Assembly: GCF_017848645.1 (NCBI RefSeq)
Contig: NZ_JAFEIF010000044.1
Location: forward strand, 1-63,494
DNA length: 63,494 bases
Source of the DNA: Limnohabitans sp.
GTDB lineage: Bacteria > Pseudomonadota > Gammaproteobacteria > Burkholderiales > Burkholderiaceae_C
Reading direction: 5' to 3'
Shown: one piece after another, positions 8,532-16,775 of the stretch
Numbering within the stretch: position 1 is the stretch's first letter
How the letters are laid out: each line of letters begins with the position of its first letter
Notes under the pieces: model-generated
Database searches by the model: none
What the model was told of the DNA's origin: nothing
The model's input: only the letters and a program-made list of their open reading frames with translations
Translations under genes and position numbers: made by a program

Positions 8532-9929
8532 TCAGGCCTCGGTCAGTTGCTGGACCGCATGGTCCACGCCGTGCTGCAGGATGTGTTGGTGCCAGTGCGT
8601 GACGCGGGCGATCCAGCCTGCGTGGTGGGGCAGGGCGCTGCCCCACAGGTCTTCGCGGCCCAGCAGGGCGCGCATGCAGGCCTCGGGCTCGGTGCGCTGG
8701 GCAGCGCCCAGGGCCATCAGGCTGGTCGCTTGCGGGTCGTTCAGGGCGTAGGCCTGGCCTTGCTCGTCCTCGGCCAGCGTGTAGCGAACGAACACAGCCG
8801 CCGCCAGCGCGTGGTGTTCAAACGAAGCGCCTTGCGCGATCTGGCCCAGCACCGAGGGCGGCCAACGCTGCGGAATTTTTTGTGAGCTGTCGGTGGCGAT
8901 CTGGTGCACGCTGTGCTTCAAGTACGGGTTGCCAAAGCGCGCAATCAGAGCGTCCCGGTAATCGGCCCAATCGCTGCGACTCAGGTGGGGCGCGACTTCT
9001 TGGCTCATGAGGAGTTGCACGAAAGTGCGGATGTGCGGCACACCAATGCAGCTGGCAATGAAGGGCTTGCCCGTGATGGCACCCATGAGGGCCATGGCCG
9101 TGTGGCTGCCGTTGAGCATGCGCAGCTTGGCCTCTTCGTAGCTGTGCACATCGGGCGTGACGCGCACGCCCGCGCTTTGAATCAGGGCGGCGTCAGACGG
9201 GTCGGCAAAGCGGTCTTCGATCACCCATTCCCAAAAGCCTTCGGTGCTGAGGGATGCGTCGTCGCGCAGGCCCAGCGCCTGGCTGGCGGCGGCCAGCACT
9301 TCGGCGGTGGCGGCGGGCACGATGCGGTCGACCATGCTGCACGGGAAGGCGCAATGCGTGTCCAGCCAGCGCAGCAACTCTGCGTCCTGAGGCGTGGCGG
9401 CGGCCTTGACCAAGGCCAACAACTTGTGGCCGTTGCCTTGCAGGTTGTCGCACGAGGCCACGGTGATGCCCGGCAAACCGCCTTGCTGGCGCAGGCGCAA
9501 GCCGTCCAGCAGCAGCTGGCCTAAAGCGGGGGTGTAGCCTTTTTCTGTGACGGTGAGCGTGACCCAACGGGTGCTGGGCGCGGCGATGGCTTGCACCACG
9601 GCATCACGCTCGGTGGCGGCCACATTCATGCGCCACAGGGCTCCGGGCACTTGCCACTTCACACCAGTGCCATCGGCCACGCGCACGGCGTACAGGCCGT
9701 CCTGCGCACGCAGCTGGTTCACCAAGTCGGGCCGCGTCATGCCGATGCCGTGAATGCCCCAGCGTGTGTCGCCCGCGGCCAGCAGATGGTCAAACACCAT
9801 GGCCTGGTGGGCCCGGTGAAAAGCGCCCAGACCCAGGTGCACCACGCCAGGGGCGTAGCGGCCTCGGTCGTAGGTGGGGGTGTGGATGTCAGCAGGCAGC
9901 GATGCCAGGGTGAGGGCTGAGAGGTGCAT
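8532..9929 (-). CDS. uxuB: Mannitol dehydrogenase family protein, probable D-fructuronate reductase / mannonate oxidoreductase
   Basis: A 465-residue member of the polyol-specific long-chain dehydrogenase family. The N-terminal NAD-binding part contains VVHLGLGAFHRAHQA, and the catalytic pattern K-x4-N-x2-H is present in KLRMLNGSH in the C-terminal half. The family includes mannitol, arabinitol and altronate dehydrogenases as well as fructuronate reductase. The adjacent mannonate dehydratase and altronate dehydratase genes make D-fructuronate/D-mannonate (UxuB) the most likely pair, although altronate or mannitol cannot be excluded. It is cytoplasmic and NAD(H)-dependent. The gene is separated from the Ldh-type gene by 50 bp. 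Confidence 0.82.
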   Translation of the reverse strand: MHLSALTLASLPADIHTPTYDRGRYAPGVVHLGLGAFHRAHQAMVFDHLLAAGDTRWGIHGIGMTRPDLVNQLRAQDGLYAVRVADGTGVKWQVPGALWRMNVAATERDAVVQAIAAPSTRWVTLTVTEKGYTPALGQLLLDGLRLRQQGGLPGITVASCDNLQGNGHKLLALVKAAATPQDAELLRWLDTHCAFPCSMVDRIVPAATAEVLAAASQALGLRDDASLSTEGFWEWVIEDRFADPSDAALIQSAGVRVTPDVHSYEEAKLRMLNGSHTAMALMGAITGKPFIASCIGVPHIRTFVQLLMSQEVAPHLSRSDWADYRDALIARFGNPYLKHSVHQIATDSSQKIPQRWPPSVLGQIAQGASFEHHALAAAVFVRYTLAEDEQGQAYALNDPQATSLMALGAAQRTEPEACMRALLGREDLWGSALPHHAGWIARVTHWHQHILQHGVDHAVQQLTEA

Positions 9930-9979
9930 GGGTGTCTAAGGGGGGCGTCTCAACGGGGAAGGTCGCGGTCAGTCAAAGT

Positions 9980-11032
9980 TCATCGCCCTGCCAGCTTTTT
10001 CTCAGAGTCTTCAATCTCGGCCCAGGTCGTGTCGTCGATCCAGATGCCCGATTGCTCGCGTTCGGCGCGGGCAGTGCGTTCGGGCTCGCCCGCCATCCGC
10101 ACGCCGTCGCTGCCGGGGGCATCGGGGCTTTGGCGCAGCCAGTCGGCAAAGGCCAAGGCTTCCTGCTCGAACATGGCTTGTGTGCCCAGGCGCACCGGGT
10201 CGATCAGCATGGTCAACATGCCGTTGAGCACCGCGCGTTGGTGGTCGGCTTCTCGGTGCCAGGTGCCGCTGCCGGTGAGCGCGCCGCCCAACAGTTCACA
10301 AGCCACGGCCATGCCAAAGCCTTTGTGGTCACCAAAGGTCATGAGTGCGCCAAACAAACCATTGGACTGCGGCACCACCACCACGCCCGGGTCGGTGGTG
10401 GGGTGGCCGTGTTCGTCGATCAAATAACCGGGGGGCACTTGCTCGCCCTTGTTGTGGGCCACGCGCATCTTGCCTTGTGCCACGCGGCTGGTGGCAAAGT
10501 CCAGCACAAAGGGCGCGCGGCTGCCCATGGGCACGCCAATGCAGCAGGGGTTGGTGCCAAATCGGCCGTCGCCACCGCCAAAGGGCGCGACCACGGGGCG
10601 TGAGAGCACGTTCACAAAATACACCGACACGAGGCTTTGCGCCACGGCCATCTCGGCAAAGTGGCCGATGCGGCCCAGGTGGTGCGAGCGGCTCAGCGCT
10701 ACGGTGCACACACCGTGCTGCTTGGCGCGCTCAATGCCCATCTGCATGGCCTGCACGCCGGTGATCTGGCCGTAGCCGCGCTGGCCGTCCAGGTTCAAAA
10801 GGGGCCCGGTGTCGAGCAATACCTTCACGCCCGTGTTGGGGCTCAGGCCACCTTCGAGCACCGCGTCCACATAGCGCGGCACCATGCCCACGCCGTGCGA
10901 GTCGTGGCCACTCAGGTTGGCCATGACCAGGTTGTCGGCCACCTGTGCGGCCTCGGCGGGGGCGCTGCCCGCTTGTTCAATGATGCGGGCGACTTTGGCG
11001 CGCAGCGCTGCGGCTTGGATGCGTTGGCTCAT
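9980..11032 (-). CDS. Ldh family oxidoreductase (malate/L-lactate/hydroxycarboxylate dehydrogenase type)
   Basis: This 350-residue protein belongs to the Ldh2/MDH2/YbiC family of NAD(P)-dependent 2-hydroxyacid dehydrogenases. Recognisable segments are SGHDSHGVGMVPRY near the N terminus (catalytic His region), SRSHHLGRIGHFAEMA and the FGTNP loop. Relatives oxidise malate, lactate, sulfolactate, ureidoglycolate or sugar-derived hydroxyacids. Its place between uxuB and altronate dehydratase genes suggests a sugar-acid or a product such as lactate as substrate. Lactate would be produced by the diketo branch encoded on the other strand, so a link is possible but inferred. Confidence 0.85.
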   Translation of the reverse strand: MSQRIQAAALRAKVARIIEQAGSAPAEAAQVADNLVMANLSGHDSHGVGMVPRYVDAVLEGGLSPNTGVKVLLDTGPLLNLDGQRGYGQITGVQAMQMGIERAKQHGVCTVALSRSHHLGRIGHFAEMAVAQSLVSVYFVNVLSRPVVAPFGGGDGRFGTNPCCIGVPMGSRAPFVLDFATSRVAQGKMRVAHNKGEQVPPGYLIDEHGHPTTDPGVVVVPQSNGLFGALMTFGDHKGFGMAVACELLGGALTGSGTWHREADHQRAVLNGMLTMLIDPVRLGTQAMFEQEALAFADWLRQSPDAPGSDGVRMAGEPERTARAEREQSGIWIDDTTWAEIEDSEKKLAGR

Positions 11033-11113
11033 GCGAGTTCTTTCAAGAAGGTGAGTTTGTAGGTGCGCACCCCGTGCGCGATGTGGGGTGAGCCGCGAGG
11101 CGGGTCAATGGGC

Positions 11114-12640
11114 TCACATCACCGCGCCCACTTGCCATGGCACAAACTCGTTTTGCCCGTAGCCATGGCGCTCGCTCTTGGTGGGTTCGCCCGATGCGGC
11201 AGCGAGGATCATCTCGAAAATGCGCTGACCCATCTCGGCAATGCTCACGCCGCCGTCCACGATCTCGCCGCAGTTCAGGTCCATGTCCTCTTCCTGCTTT
11301 TTCCAAAGGGCGGTGTTGGTCGAAAACTTGAGGCTGGGTGAAGGGGCACAGCCATAAGCGCTGCCGCGCCCGGTGGTGAAGCAAATCAAGTTGGCACCAC
11401 CCGCCACCTGGCCCGTGGCGCTGACCGGGTCGTAGCCGGGCGTGTCCATGTAAACAAAGCCTTTGGCGGTGACCGGCTCGGCGTATTCGTAAACCGCCTG
11501 CAGGTTGCTGGTGCCGCCTTTGGCCACCGCACCCAAAGATTTCTCCAAAATGGTGGTCAGGCCACCCGCTTTGTTGCCAGGAGAGGGGTTGTTGTTCATT
11601 TCGCCGCCATTGATGGCGGTGTAGTTCTCCCACCACTTGATGCGCTCGATCAGTTTGTGGGCCACTTCGGGCTTGACAGCGCGGCGCGTGAGCAGATGCT
11701 CGGCGCCATAAATCTCAGGCGTTTCGCTCAGGATCGCGGTGCCGCCGTGCTGTACCAGCAAGTCCACCGCCACGCCCAAAGCCGGGTTGGCGCTGATGCC
11801 CGAGTAACCGTCCGAGCCGCCGCATTGCAGGCCCACGGTGATGTGCTCGGCGCTGCAAGGCTCGCGGGTGATGGCGTTGGCGCGGGGCAGCATCTCTTCG
11901 ATCAAGGCGATGCCTTTTTCGACCGTGAGGCGCGTGCCGCCCGAGTCCTGGATGTTGAAGACCTTGAGCGTTTCTCCCACGCGCAAGCTGCTGTGCGCCA
12001 GCCAGGTGCTGAGCTGGTTGGCCTCGCAGCCCAGGCCCACCACCACCACGCCCCAGAAGTTGGCGTGTGTGGCGTAGCCGGCCAGCGTGCGCTCGAGCAG
12101 CTGGATACCCAGACCTTCGGTGTCCATGCCGCAACCGGTGCCATGCGTCAACGCCACCACGCCGTCGACATTCGGAAAGCTGGCGAGTGCTTGAGGGTTG
12201 TTGCGCTTGGAAAAGTGGTCGGCAATGGCGCGTGCGGCGGTGGCCGAGCAGTTCACGCTCGACAACACGCCGATGTAGTTGCGTGTGGCCACGCGACCAT
12301 CGCTGCGCTTGTAACCCATGAAGCTGGCTTGTTGGCGGGCGGGCTCGGGTTTCACGTCTTGGCCGATGGCGTAGTCGCGCTCAAAGTTGCCTTTTTCTGC
12401 GCCCATGTTCAGGTTGTGGGTGTGCACATGCTCGCCCGGCGCAATGGCCTGGTGCGCAAAGCCAATGATCTGGTTGTAGCGGCGCACCGGCTCACCCACG
12501 GCGATGGCGCGGGTGGCCACCTTGTGGCCCGGCGGGATCAGGCCGCGCACGGGCACGCCTTCGACGGCGCTGCCGCTCATGAGTTGGCTGCGGGCAATCA
12601 CCACGTCATCAGACGGGTGCAGGCGGATGAAACTGCTCAT
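11114..12640 (-). CDS. uxaA: Altronate dehydratase (UxaA family)
   Basis: This 508-residue protein matches the UxaA/GarD family: an N-terminal SAF-like domain (about residues 1-100, including HPSDDVVIA and PGHKVAT), then the large dehydratase domain with VVALTHGTGCGMDTEG and QCGGSDGYSGISANP motifs, which carry Fe2+ and substrate ligands in the family. It would convert D-altronate to 2-keto-3-deoxy-D-gluconate; a galactarate-type substrate is an alternative. The gene is 9 bp downstream of the TRAP large permease gene, so transport and catabolism are probably transcribed together. A GAGGA site precedes the start. Confidence 0.88.
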   Translation of the reverse strand: MSSFIRLHPSDDVVIARSQLMSGSAVEGVPVRGLIPPGHKVATRAIAVGEPVRRYNQIIGFAHQAIAPGEHVHTHNLNMGAEKGNFERDYAIGQDVKPEPARQQASFMGYKRSDGRVATRNYIGVLSSVNCSATAARAIADHFSKRNNPQALASFPNVDGVVALTHGTGCGMDTEGLGIQLLERTLAGYATHANFWGVVVVGLGCEANQLSTWLAHSSLRVGETLKVFNIQDSGGTRLTVEKGIALIEEMLPRANAITREPCSAEHITVGLQCGGSDGYSGISANPALGVAVDLLVQHGGTAILSETPEIYGAEHLLTRRAVKPEVAHKLIERIKWWENYTAINGGEMNNNPSPGNKAGGLTTILEKSLGAVAKGGTSNLQAVYEYAEPVTAKGFVYMDTPGYDPVSATGQVAGGANLICFTTGRGSAYGCAPSPSLKFSTNTALWKKQEEDMDLNCGEIVDGGVSIAEMGQRIFEMILAAASGEPTKSERHGYGQNEFVPWQVGAVM

Positions 12641-12649
12641 GAAAAGTCC

Positions 12650-14044
12650 TCAATAAAACTGCTTGGGCAACCACAGCACCAGGCTGGGCATGTAGGTGAT
12701 GACGGCCAGGCTGCCCAGCAAAGGGAACAGCCAAGGCAAGATGGCCATGGTGGTGCGCTCCACACTGAGCTTGGCCACGCGGGCCAGCACAAACAGCACC
12801 ATGCCCATGGGCGGGTGCAGCAAGCCGATCATGAGGTTGAGCACCATGATCAGACCGAAGTGCACCAGGTCAATGCCCAGCTGCTGGCAAATCGGCACCA
12901 GGATGGGCACGAGGATGGTGATGGCGGCAGTAGGCTCCAGGAAGCAACCCACAAACAGCATCAGCGCATTGGCCAGTAACAAAAATACCCATGGCTCTTG
13001 GGTGAAGCCCAGTACCCAAGCGGAGATGGCGGTGGTCACGCCTGTGGCAGTCAGCATCCAGCCAAAAATGCTGGCAGCGGCCACGATGAACAGCACCGTG
13101 GCGGTCGTCTCCACCGTGTCCAGGCAGATCTTCACGAACATCTTGAAGTTGAGTGTGCGGTACCAAAAAAAGCCCAGTGCAATCGCCCAGACACAAGCGG
13201 CAATCGCGCCTTCGGTGGGGGTGAACACGCCAGTCGTCATGCCGCCAATCAGGATCACGGGGGTCATGATGGGCAACACGGCCTGAAAGTTGAAAAACTT
13301 GTCGGCAGCAAACAAAACGATCAGGGCTACCAACACGGTGAGTTGCGGCGGCGTGCCCATGGCCGTGACCAGCCACCAGATGGACAGTGGCCAGCCCACC
13401 ACCACAGCGGTTTCGGCCAAGGCTTTGATGACCTTGGGCCACTCAAATTTCACATCGGCGCCCCAGCCGTTTTTGTGCGCGAAATAGGCCACTGTCAGCA
13501 TCATGAGCAGCGCCATCAAGATGCCGGGCAAGATGCCCGCGAGGAACAGCGCACCCACCGAGACGTTGGCCATCATGCCGTAGATCACAAAGGGCAGGCT
13601 GGGTGGAATGATGGGGCCCAGCGTGGCCGAAGCGGCCGTGACACCCACGGCAAATTCGGTGCTGTAGCCATGGTCTTTCATGGCTTTGATCTCGATGGTA
13701 CCGAGGCCTGCCGCGTCGGCAATGGCCGTGCCGCTCATGCCCGCAAACACCACTGAGCCCACCACGTTGACGTGGCCCAGGCCCCCTTTGAGCCAGCCCA
13801 CCAAGGCCAGCGCGTAGTTGTAGATGCGGTTGGTGATGCCCGCGTTGTTCATCAGGTTGCCCGCCAGAATGAAAAAGGGCACGGCCAGCAGCGGAAAGCT
13901 GTCGATGCCCGAGACCATGCGGTGAATGACCACAAAGGGGGGCGAGCTTTGGGTGAACAAGATGTAAATCAAAGACGCGCCCGCCATGGCAATGGCCACC
14001 GGGATACCGCCACTCATGAGAAAGAGAAAAATAATTTTCAACAT
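12650..14044 (-). CDS. TRAP transporter large permease (DctM family)
   Basis: A 464-residue, very hydrophobic protein with about 12-13 transmembrane segments and DctM-family signatures such as GMSGTAIADAAGLGTIEIKA and TLGPIIPPSLPFVIYG. It forms the Na+-dependent translocation channel of a tripartite ATP-independent periplasmic transporter together with the small permease encoded 25 bp upstream and the binding protein at 14751-15746. The surrounding catabolic genes predict that it imports hexuronate or aldonate sugar acids. The length is slightly above the common 425-430 residues. Confidence 0.93.
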   Translation of the reverse strand: MLKIIFLFLMSGGIPVAIAMAGASLIYILFTQSSPPFVVIHRMVSGIDSFPLLAVPFFILAGNLMNNAGITNRIYNYALALVGWLKGGLGHVNVVGSVVFAGMSGTAIADAAGLGTIEIKAMKDHGYSTEFAVGVTAASATLGPIIPPSLPFVIYGMMANVSVGALFLAGILPGILMALLMMLTVAYFAHKNGWGADVKFEWPKVIKALAETAVVVGWPLSIWWLVTAMGTPPQLTVLVALIVLFAADKFFNFQAVLPIMTPVILIGGMTTGVFTPTEGAIAACVWAIALGFFWYRTLNFKMFVKICLDTVETTATVLFIVAAASIFGWMLTATGVTTAISAWVLGFTQEPWVFLLLANALMLFVGCFLEPTAAITILVPILVPICQQLGIDLVHFGLIMVLNLMIGLLHPPMGMVLFVLARVAKLSVERTTMAILPWLFPLLGSLAVITYMPSLVLWLPKQFY

Positions 14045-14069
14045 GGGAAAACTTTCAGGAGGGGCGATT

Positions 14070-14645
14070 TCAGCGGTCGGTCATTTCGGATTCGGGGCGT
14101 TGCAGCACGGTGTAGCCGCGTTGCCAATGCACCTTGGCCACCCAAATGGAGCGCAAGCACATGGCGGCAAAACCGGCCATCACCACGCCATAAACGAGGT
14201 TCATGGGCAAGTCGATGATGGTCATCTTGTAGCTGCCCAGCTTTTGCATCATCTGGCCGGTGAGGAAGGTGGCGGCCGCAAAGAAGGCGATGCGCACCAC
14301 ATCGACCAAAGTGCCCATGGCGCGACCCATCCAGTCGGGCATGAATCGAAAGAAAAAGTCCACCTGGATGTGGTTGTTTTTGGCCACACCCATCGTGGCC
14401 CCCGTGAAGACGGTGGCAATGAGCAAATAACGCGCAATCTCTTCGGTCCACGAGGCCGAGTTGTTCAGCACGTAGCGTGTGAAAAATTGGTAAAAAACCG
14501 TCAAGCCCAAGGCCCAGAAGAAGGCCAGGGCCACCCAGGCTTCGATGGGTGTACCCGACAGATCGACGTCGTCATCGGTCGCGTGAAACTGGCCATCGTC
14601 GCCCATGACTTTGGGCATGGCGTCGAGGTCGGGAAGATTGCTCAT
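14070..14645 (-). CDS. TRAP transporter small permease (DctQ family)
   Basis: A 191-residue protein with a roughly 40-residue hydrophilic N-terminal extension (acidic, DDDVDLSG) followed by four transmembrane helices. It carries the family-typical SASWTEEIARYLLIATVFTGA segment and an NHIQVDFF motif. DctQ subunits pair with DctM in the inner membrane. It lies between the binding protein and large permease genes, in the usual order P-Q-M. The 105-bp gap upstream contains a strong hairpin (14682-14712) that may reduce expression relative to the binding protein. Confidence 0.92.
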   Translation of the reverse strand: MSNLPDLDAMPKVMGDDGQFHATDDDVDLSGTPIEAWVALAFFWALGLTVFYQFFTRYVLNNSASWTEEIARYLLIATVFTGATMGVAKNNHIQVDFFFRFMPDWMGRAMGTLVDVVRIAFFAAATFLTGQMMQKLGSYKMTIIDLPMNLVYGVVMAGFAAMCLRSIWVAKVHWQRGYTVLQRPESEMTDR

Positions 14646-14681
14646 GGGGTGTCCTGGGTGACGAGGAAGGCTGCTAATGTC

Positions 14682-14712
14682 CGCAGACCGAACGGGTTCC
14701 GTCCGGTCTGCG
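14682..14712 (-). promoter_or_regulatory. Stem-loop between TRAP binding protein and permease genes
   Basis: CGCAGACCG at 14682-14690 is exactly complementary to CGGTCTGCG at 14704-14712, with ACGG/CCGT able to extend the stem inside. There is no T-run, so it is not a classic terminator. A processing or attenuating hairpin that keeps the periplasmic protein more abundant than the permeases fits the location. Confidence 0.55.
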
Positions 14713-14750
14713 TTGGGCGGCTGAAGTTTCAGACCGCAAGATGCAGCGGC

Positions 14751-15746
14751 TTACTTGGCCGCCTGGATCTTGTCGAAGTCAGACTGCGTGAAGCCCATGC
14801 CGGTCAGGGGCTTGTTTTTCAGGACGGCATCCTGGAAAGACTTGCGGTCCACCTGCACCACTTGCAGGCCTTTTTTCTTGAACTCGTCCACCAACTCGGC
14901 TTCGCGGGCCTTGACTTTGGCCGATGCGCGCACAGCGGCTTCCTGGGTCACATCGGTGAAGATTTTCTTTTCGGCCTCGCTCAGCTTGTTCCAGACATGC
15001 GGGGCGATCTGGGTGGTCAGGCCGTCGACGATATGACCGGTGAGCATGATGGCTTTTTGCACTTCAAAGAACTTCTTGGCTTCGATCGTGGTCAAGGGGT
15101 TCTCTTGCGCTTCCACGGTGCCGTTTTGCAGGGCCAGGTAGACCTCGGCAAAAGCAATGGGCGTGGGGTTGGCACCGCAAGCCTCAGGTGTGGCGCGGTA
15201 GGCCGGCACATCGGGCACACGGATCTTGATGCCCTTCATGCCCGCGCAGTTGGTGAAGGCTTTTTGCGCGGTGGTGTGGCGTGCACCGTAGTAGGTGTAA
15301 GCCGTGACCTGGATGCCGGTGCGGGTGCGGAATTCACTCACCATTTCCTGGAACACGTGGCTCTTGGAGTAGGCAATCAGGTGGTCGCCATCGCGGAAGA
15401 TGAAGGGGTAGTAGGCGATGCCAAAACGGGGGTAGGTGCGTGCCGCAAATGAGGGGCCGCTGATGATCATGTCCACTGTGCCCAAGGTCAACCCTTGGTT
15501 GATGTCAGTTTCCTTGCCGAGAGTGGAGGCCGGAAAGACCTGGATGTCGAACTTGCCGTTGCTGCGTTTTTTGATTTCTTCGGCGGCCCACACCGACTCG
15601 GTGTGGAAGGGCTCGGAGGTCTCGTAGACGTGGGCCCACTTGAGTTTTTGCTGGGCCTGCACCGCAGTGCTGCCGAGCACGGTCATGGCGCCCACGGCAA
15701 AAGCGCCGACGGTGGCCAGGGTTTTCAGGGTCAATCGCTTGCTCAT
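14751..15746 (-). CDS. TRAP transporter substrate-binding protein (DctP family)
   Basis: A 331-residue periplasmic solute receptor with a Sec signal peptide ending in STAVQAQQ. Family features include KWAHVYETSEPFHTESV at the mature N terminus, KIRVPDVPAYRATPEACGANPTPIAF (binding Arg and Pro-rich loop) and the EVYLALQNGTVEAQENP signature. The start is set at ATG 15744-15746, six bases after GAGGAG; the preceding in-frame TTG at 15749 is less likely. The acid ligand would be held by the conserved Arg. The operon suggests hexuronates, aldonates or related sugar acids. Confidence 0.93.
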   Translation of the reverse strand: MSKRLTLKTLATVGAFAVGAMTVLGSTAVQAQQKLKWAHVYETSEPFHTESVWAAEEIKKRSNGKFDIQVFPASTLGKETDINQGLTLGTVDMIISGPSFAARTYPRFGIAYYPFIFRDGDHLIAYSKSHVFQEMVSEFRTRTGIQVTAYTYYGARHTTAQKAFTNCAGMKGIKIRVPDVPAYRATPEACGANPTPIAFAEVYLALQNGTVEAQENPLTTIEAKKFFEVQKAIMLTGHIVDGLTTQIAPHVWNKLSEAEKKIFTDVTQEAAVRASAKVKAREAELVDEFKKKGLQVVQVDRKSFQDAVLKNKPLTGMGFTQSDFDKIQAAK

Positions 15747-15824
15747 CAAAGTCTCCTCGTTGGTATTGAAAAAATGCTGACGCGGGAAAACTGCATGCCT
15801 TTAGCGGACCATCTCAGGGGTGCG

Positions 15825-16550
15825 CTAACGGGCAGGCGCGCGGCGCCAGCTCGCGCTGTATCTTTTATGGGCTTGTCGCAGGTGTTTTTGCATGGCCTTG
15901 CGTGCGGCGCTGGCGTCATGCGCCTCAATGGCCAGCAGCACCTGCTGGTGCTCGCCAATGGCCGCTTGCCAGGATTCGGGGTGTTCAAAATAGTCGCCCA
16001 GCCGCTCGAACAGCGGGCCGTTGCGCGCTTGCCAGTAGCGCTGCACGGTGTCGAGCAACACGCTGTTCCCGCAGGCCTGGGCAATGGCTTCATGAAAAGC
16101 TTCGTCGCCTTCGCGCGGCACCTGGTCGCGGGCGGCTTCGAGCTTCATTTGTTGCAAGCCGGATTTGATGGCTTTGAGGTCGGCTTTTTGGGCGTGCGTG
16201 GCTGCCAGCGCGGCCACTTCGGCCTCCACCAACAAGCGGGCACTCATCACCTCCAGCGGGCCCCAGTCGGCCGGGGTGTTGGCATCGGTTTCAGTGGGGG
16301 TCGACTTGTTCGGCAGCTCGGTGCGTTGCACGTAAATGCCGGAGCCCGTGCGCACCTCGATCATGCCCTCGACCTCCAGCGCAATGAGGGCTTCGCGCAC
16401 CGAAGGGCGGCTCACGCCCAGTTGCACCGCCAGGTCACGTTCGGCCGGCAAACGCGAGCCCAACGCGAACTCGCCGGACGCCATCAATTGCCGAACTTGT
16501 TCGGCAATCTGGCGGTACAGGCGTTGCGGGGCCACGGTTTGCAAGGGCAT
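15825..16550 (-). CDS. GntR family regulator, FadR/FCD subfamily (UxuR/ExuR-like)
   Basis: A 241-residue protein with an N-terminal GntR winged helix (QLMASGEFALGSRLPAERDLA then VSRPSVREALIALE) and a C-terminal all-helical FCD ligand domain. The FCD domain shows metal/ligand histidines spread through E..FHEAIAQACGN, GEHQQVLLAIEAHD and AMQKHL segments. It lies at the head of the minus-strand sugar-acid operon and back-to-back with the plus-strand operon starting at 16776. It probably represses both until a sugar acid binds. A matching operator dyad sits at 16584-16594. A short linker rich in Thr/Asp (residues about 80-95) is unusual but harmless. Confidence 0.9.
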   Translation of the reverse strand: MPLQTVAPQRLYRQIAEQVRQLMASGEFALGSRLPAERDLAVQLGVSRPSVREALIALEVEGMIEVRTGSGIYVQRTELPNKSTPTETDANTPADWGPLEVMSARLLVEAEVAALAATHAQKADLKAIKSGLQQMKLEAARDQVPREGDEAFHEAIAQACGNSVLLDTVQRYWQARNGPLFERLGDYFEHPESWQAAIGEHQQVLLAIEAHDASAARKAMQKHLRQAHKRYSASWRRAPAR

Positions 16551-16583
16551 GGGGGTGATCAGGGATAACGTGAATTGGACAAG

Positions 16584-16594
16584 TGGTCAGACCA
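16584..16594. promoter_or_regulatory. Candidate GntR/FadR-type operator
   Basis: TGGTCAGACCA is a perfect 5-bp-arm dyad around a central base and fits the TGGTNNNACCA pattern bound by PdhR/LldR-like GntR regulators. It lies 34 bp upstream of the gntR start and in the divergent region shared with the plus-strand operon, so it could serve both directions. Confidence 0.5.
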
Positions 16595-16775
16595 GTTGCA
16601 GAATCATCACATGTTCAAAAGCCATTGCAACTCCGCACAAACCCGCATGGCGGCTGTCACACAAACGACGTGCGGCGCAGCAGGTGTGTCGCATGCTGCA
16701 ATGCCTTGAAGCACTTGCTGCACCTTGTGTCGCGGCTGCCGATTTTTTCTACTTCACCTGATCCTGTCGCCCCAC

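Noticed and set aside
11657..15452. Long plus-strand frames (440 and 488 codons) opposite the uxaA and TRAP genes
   Set aside because: Low-complexity His/Ala/Gly-rich translations, antisense to recognised genes, no ribosome binding site or family signature.
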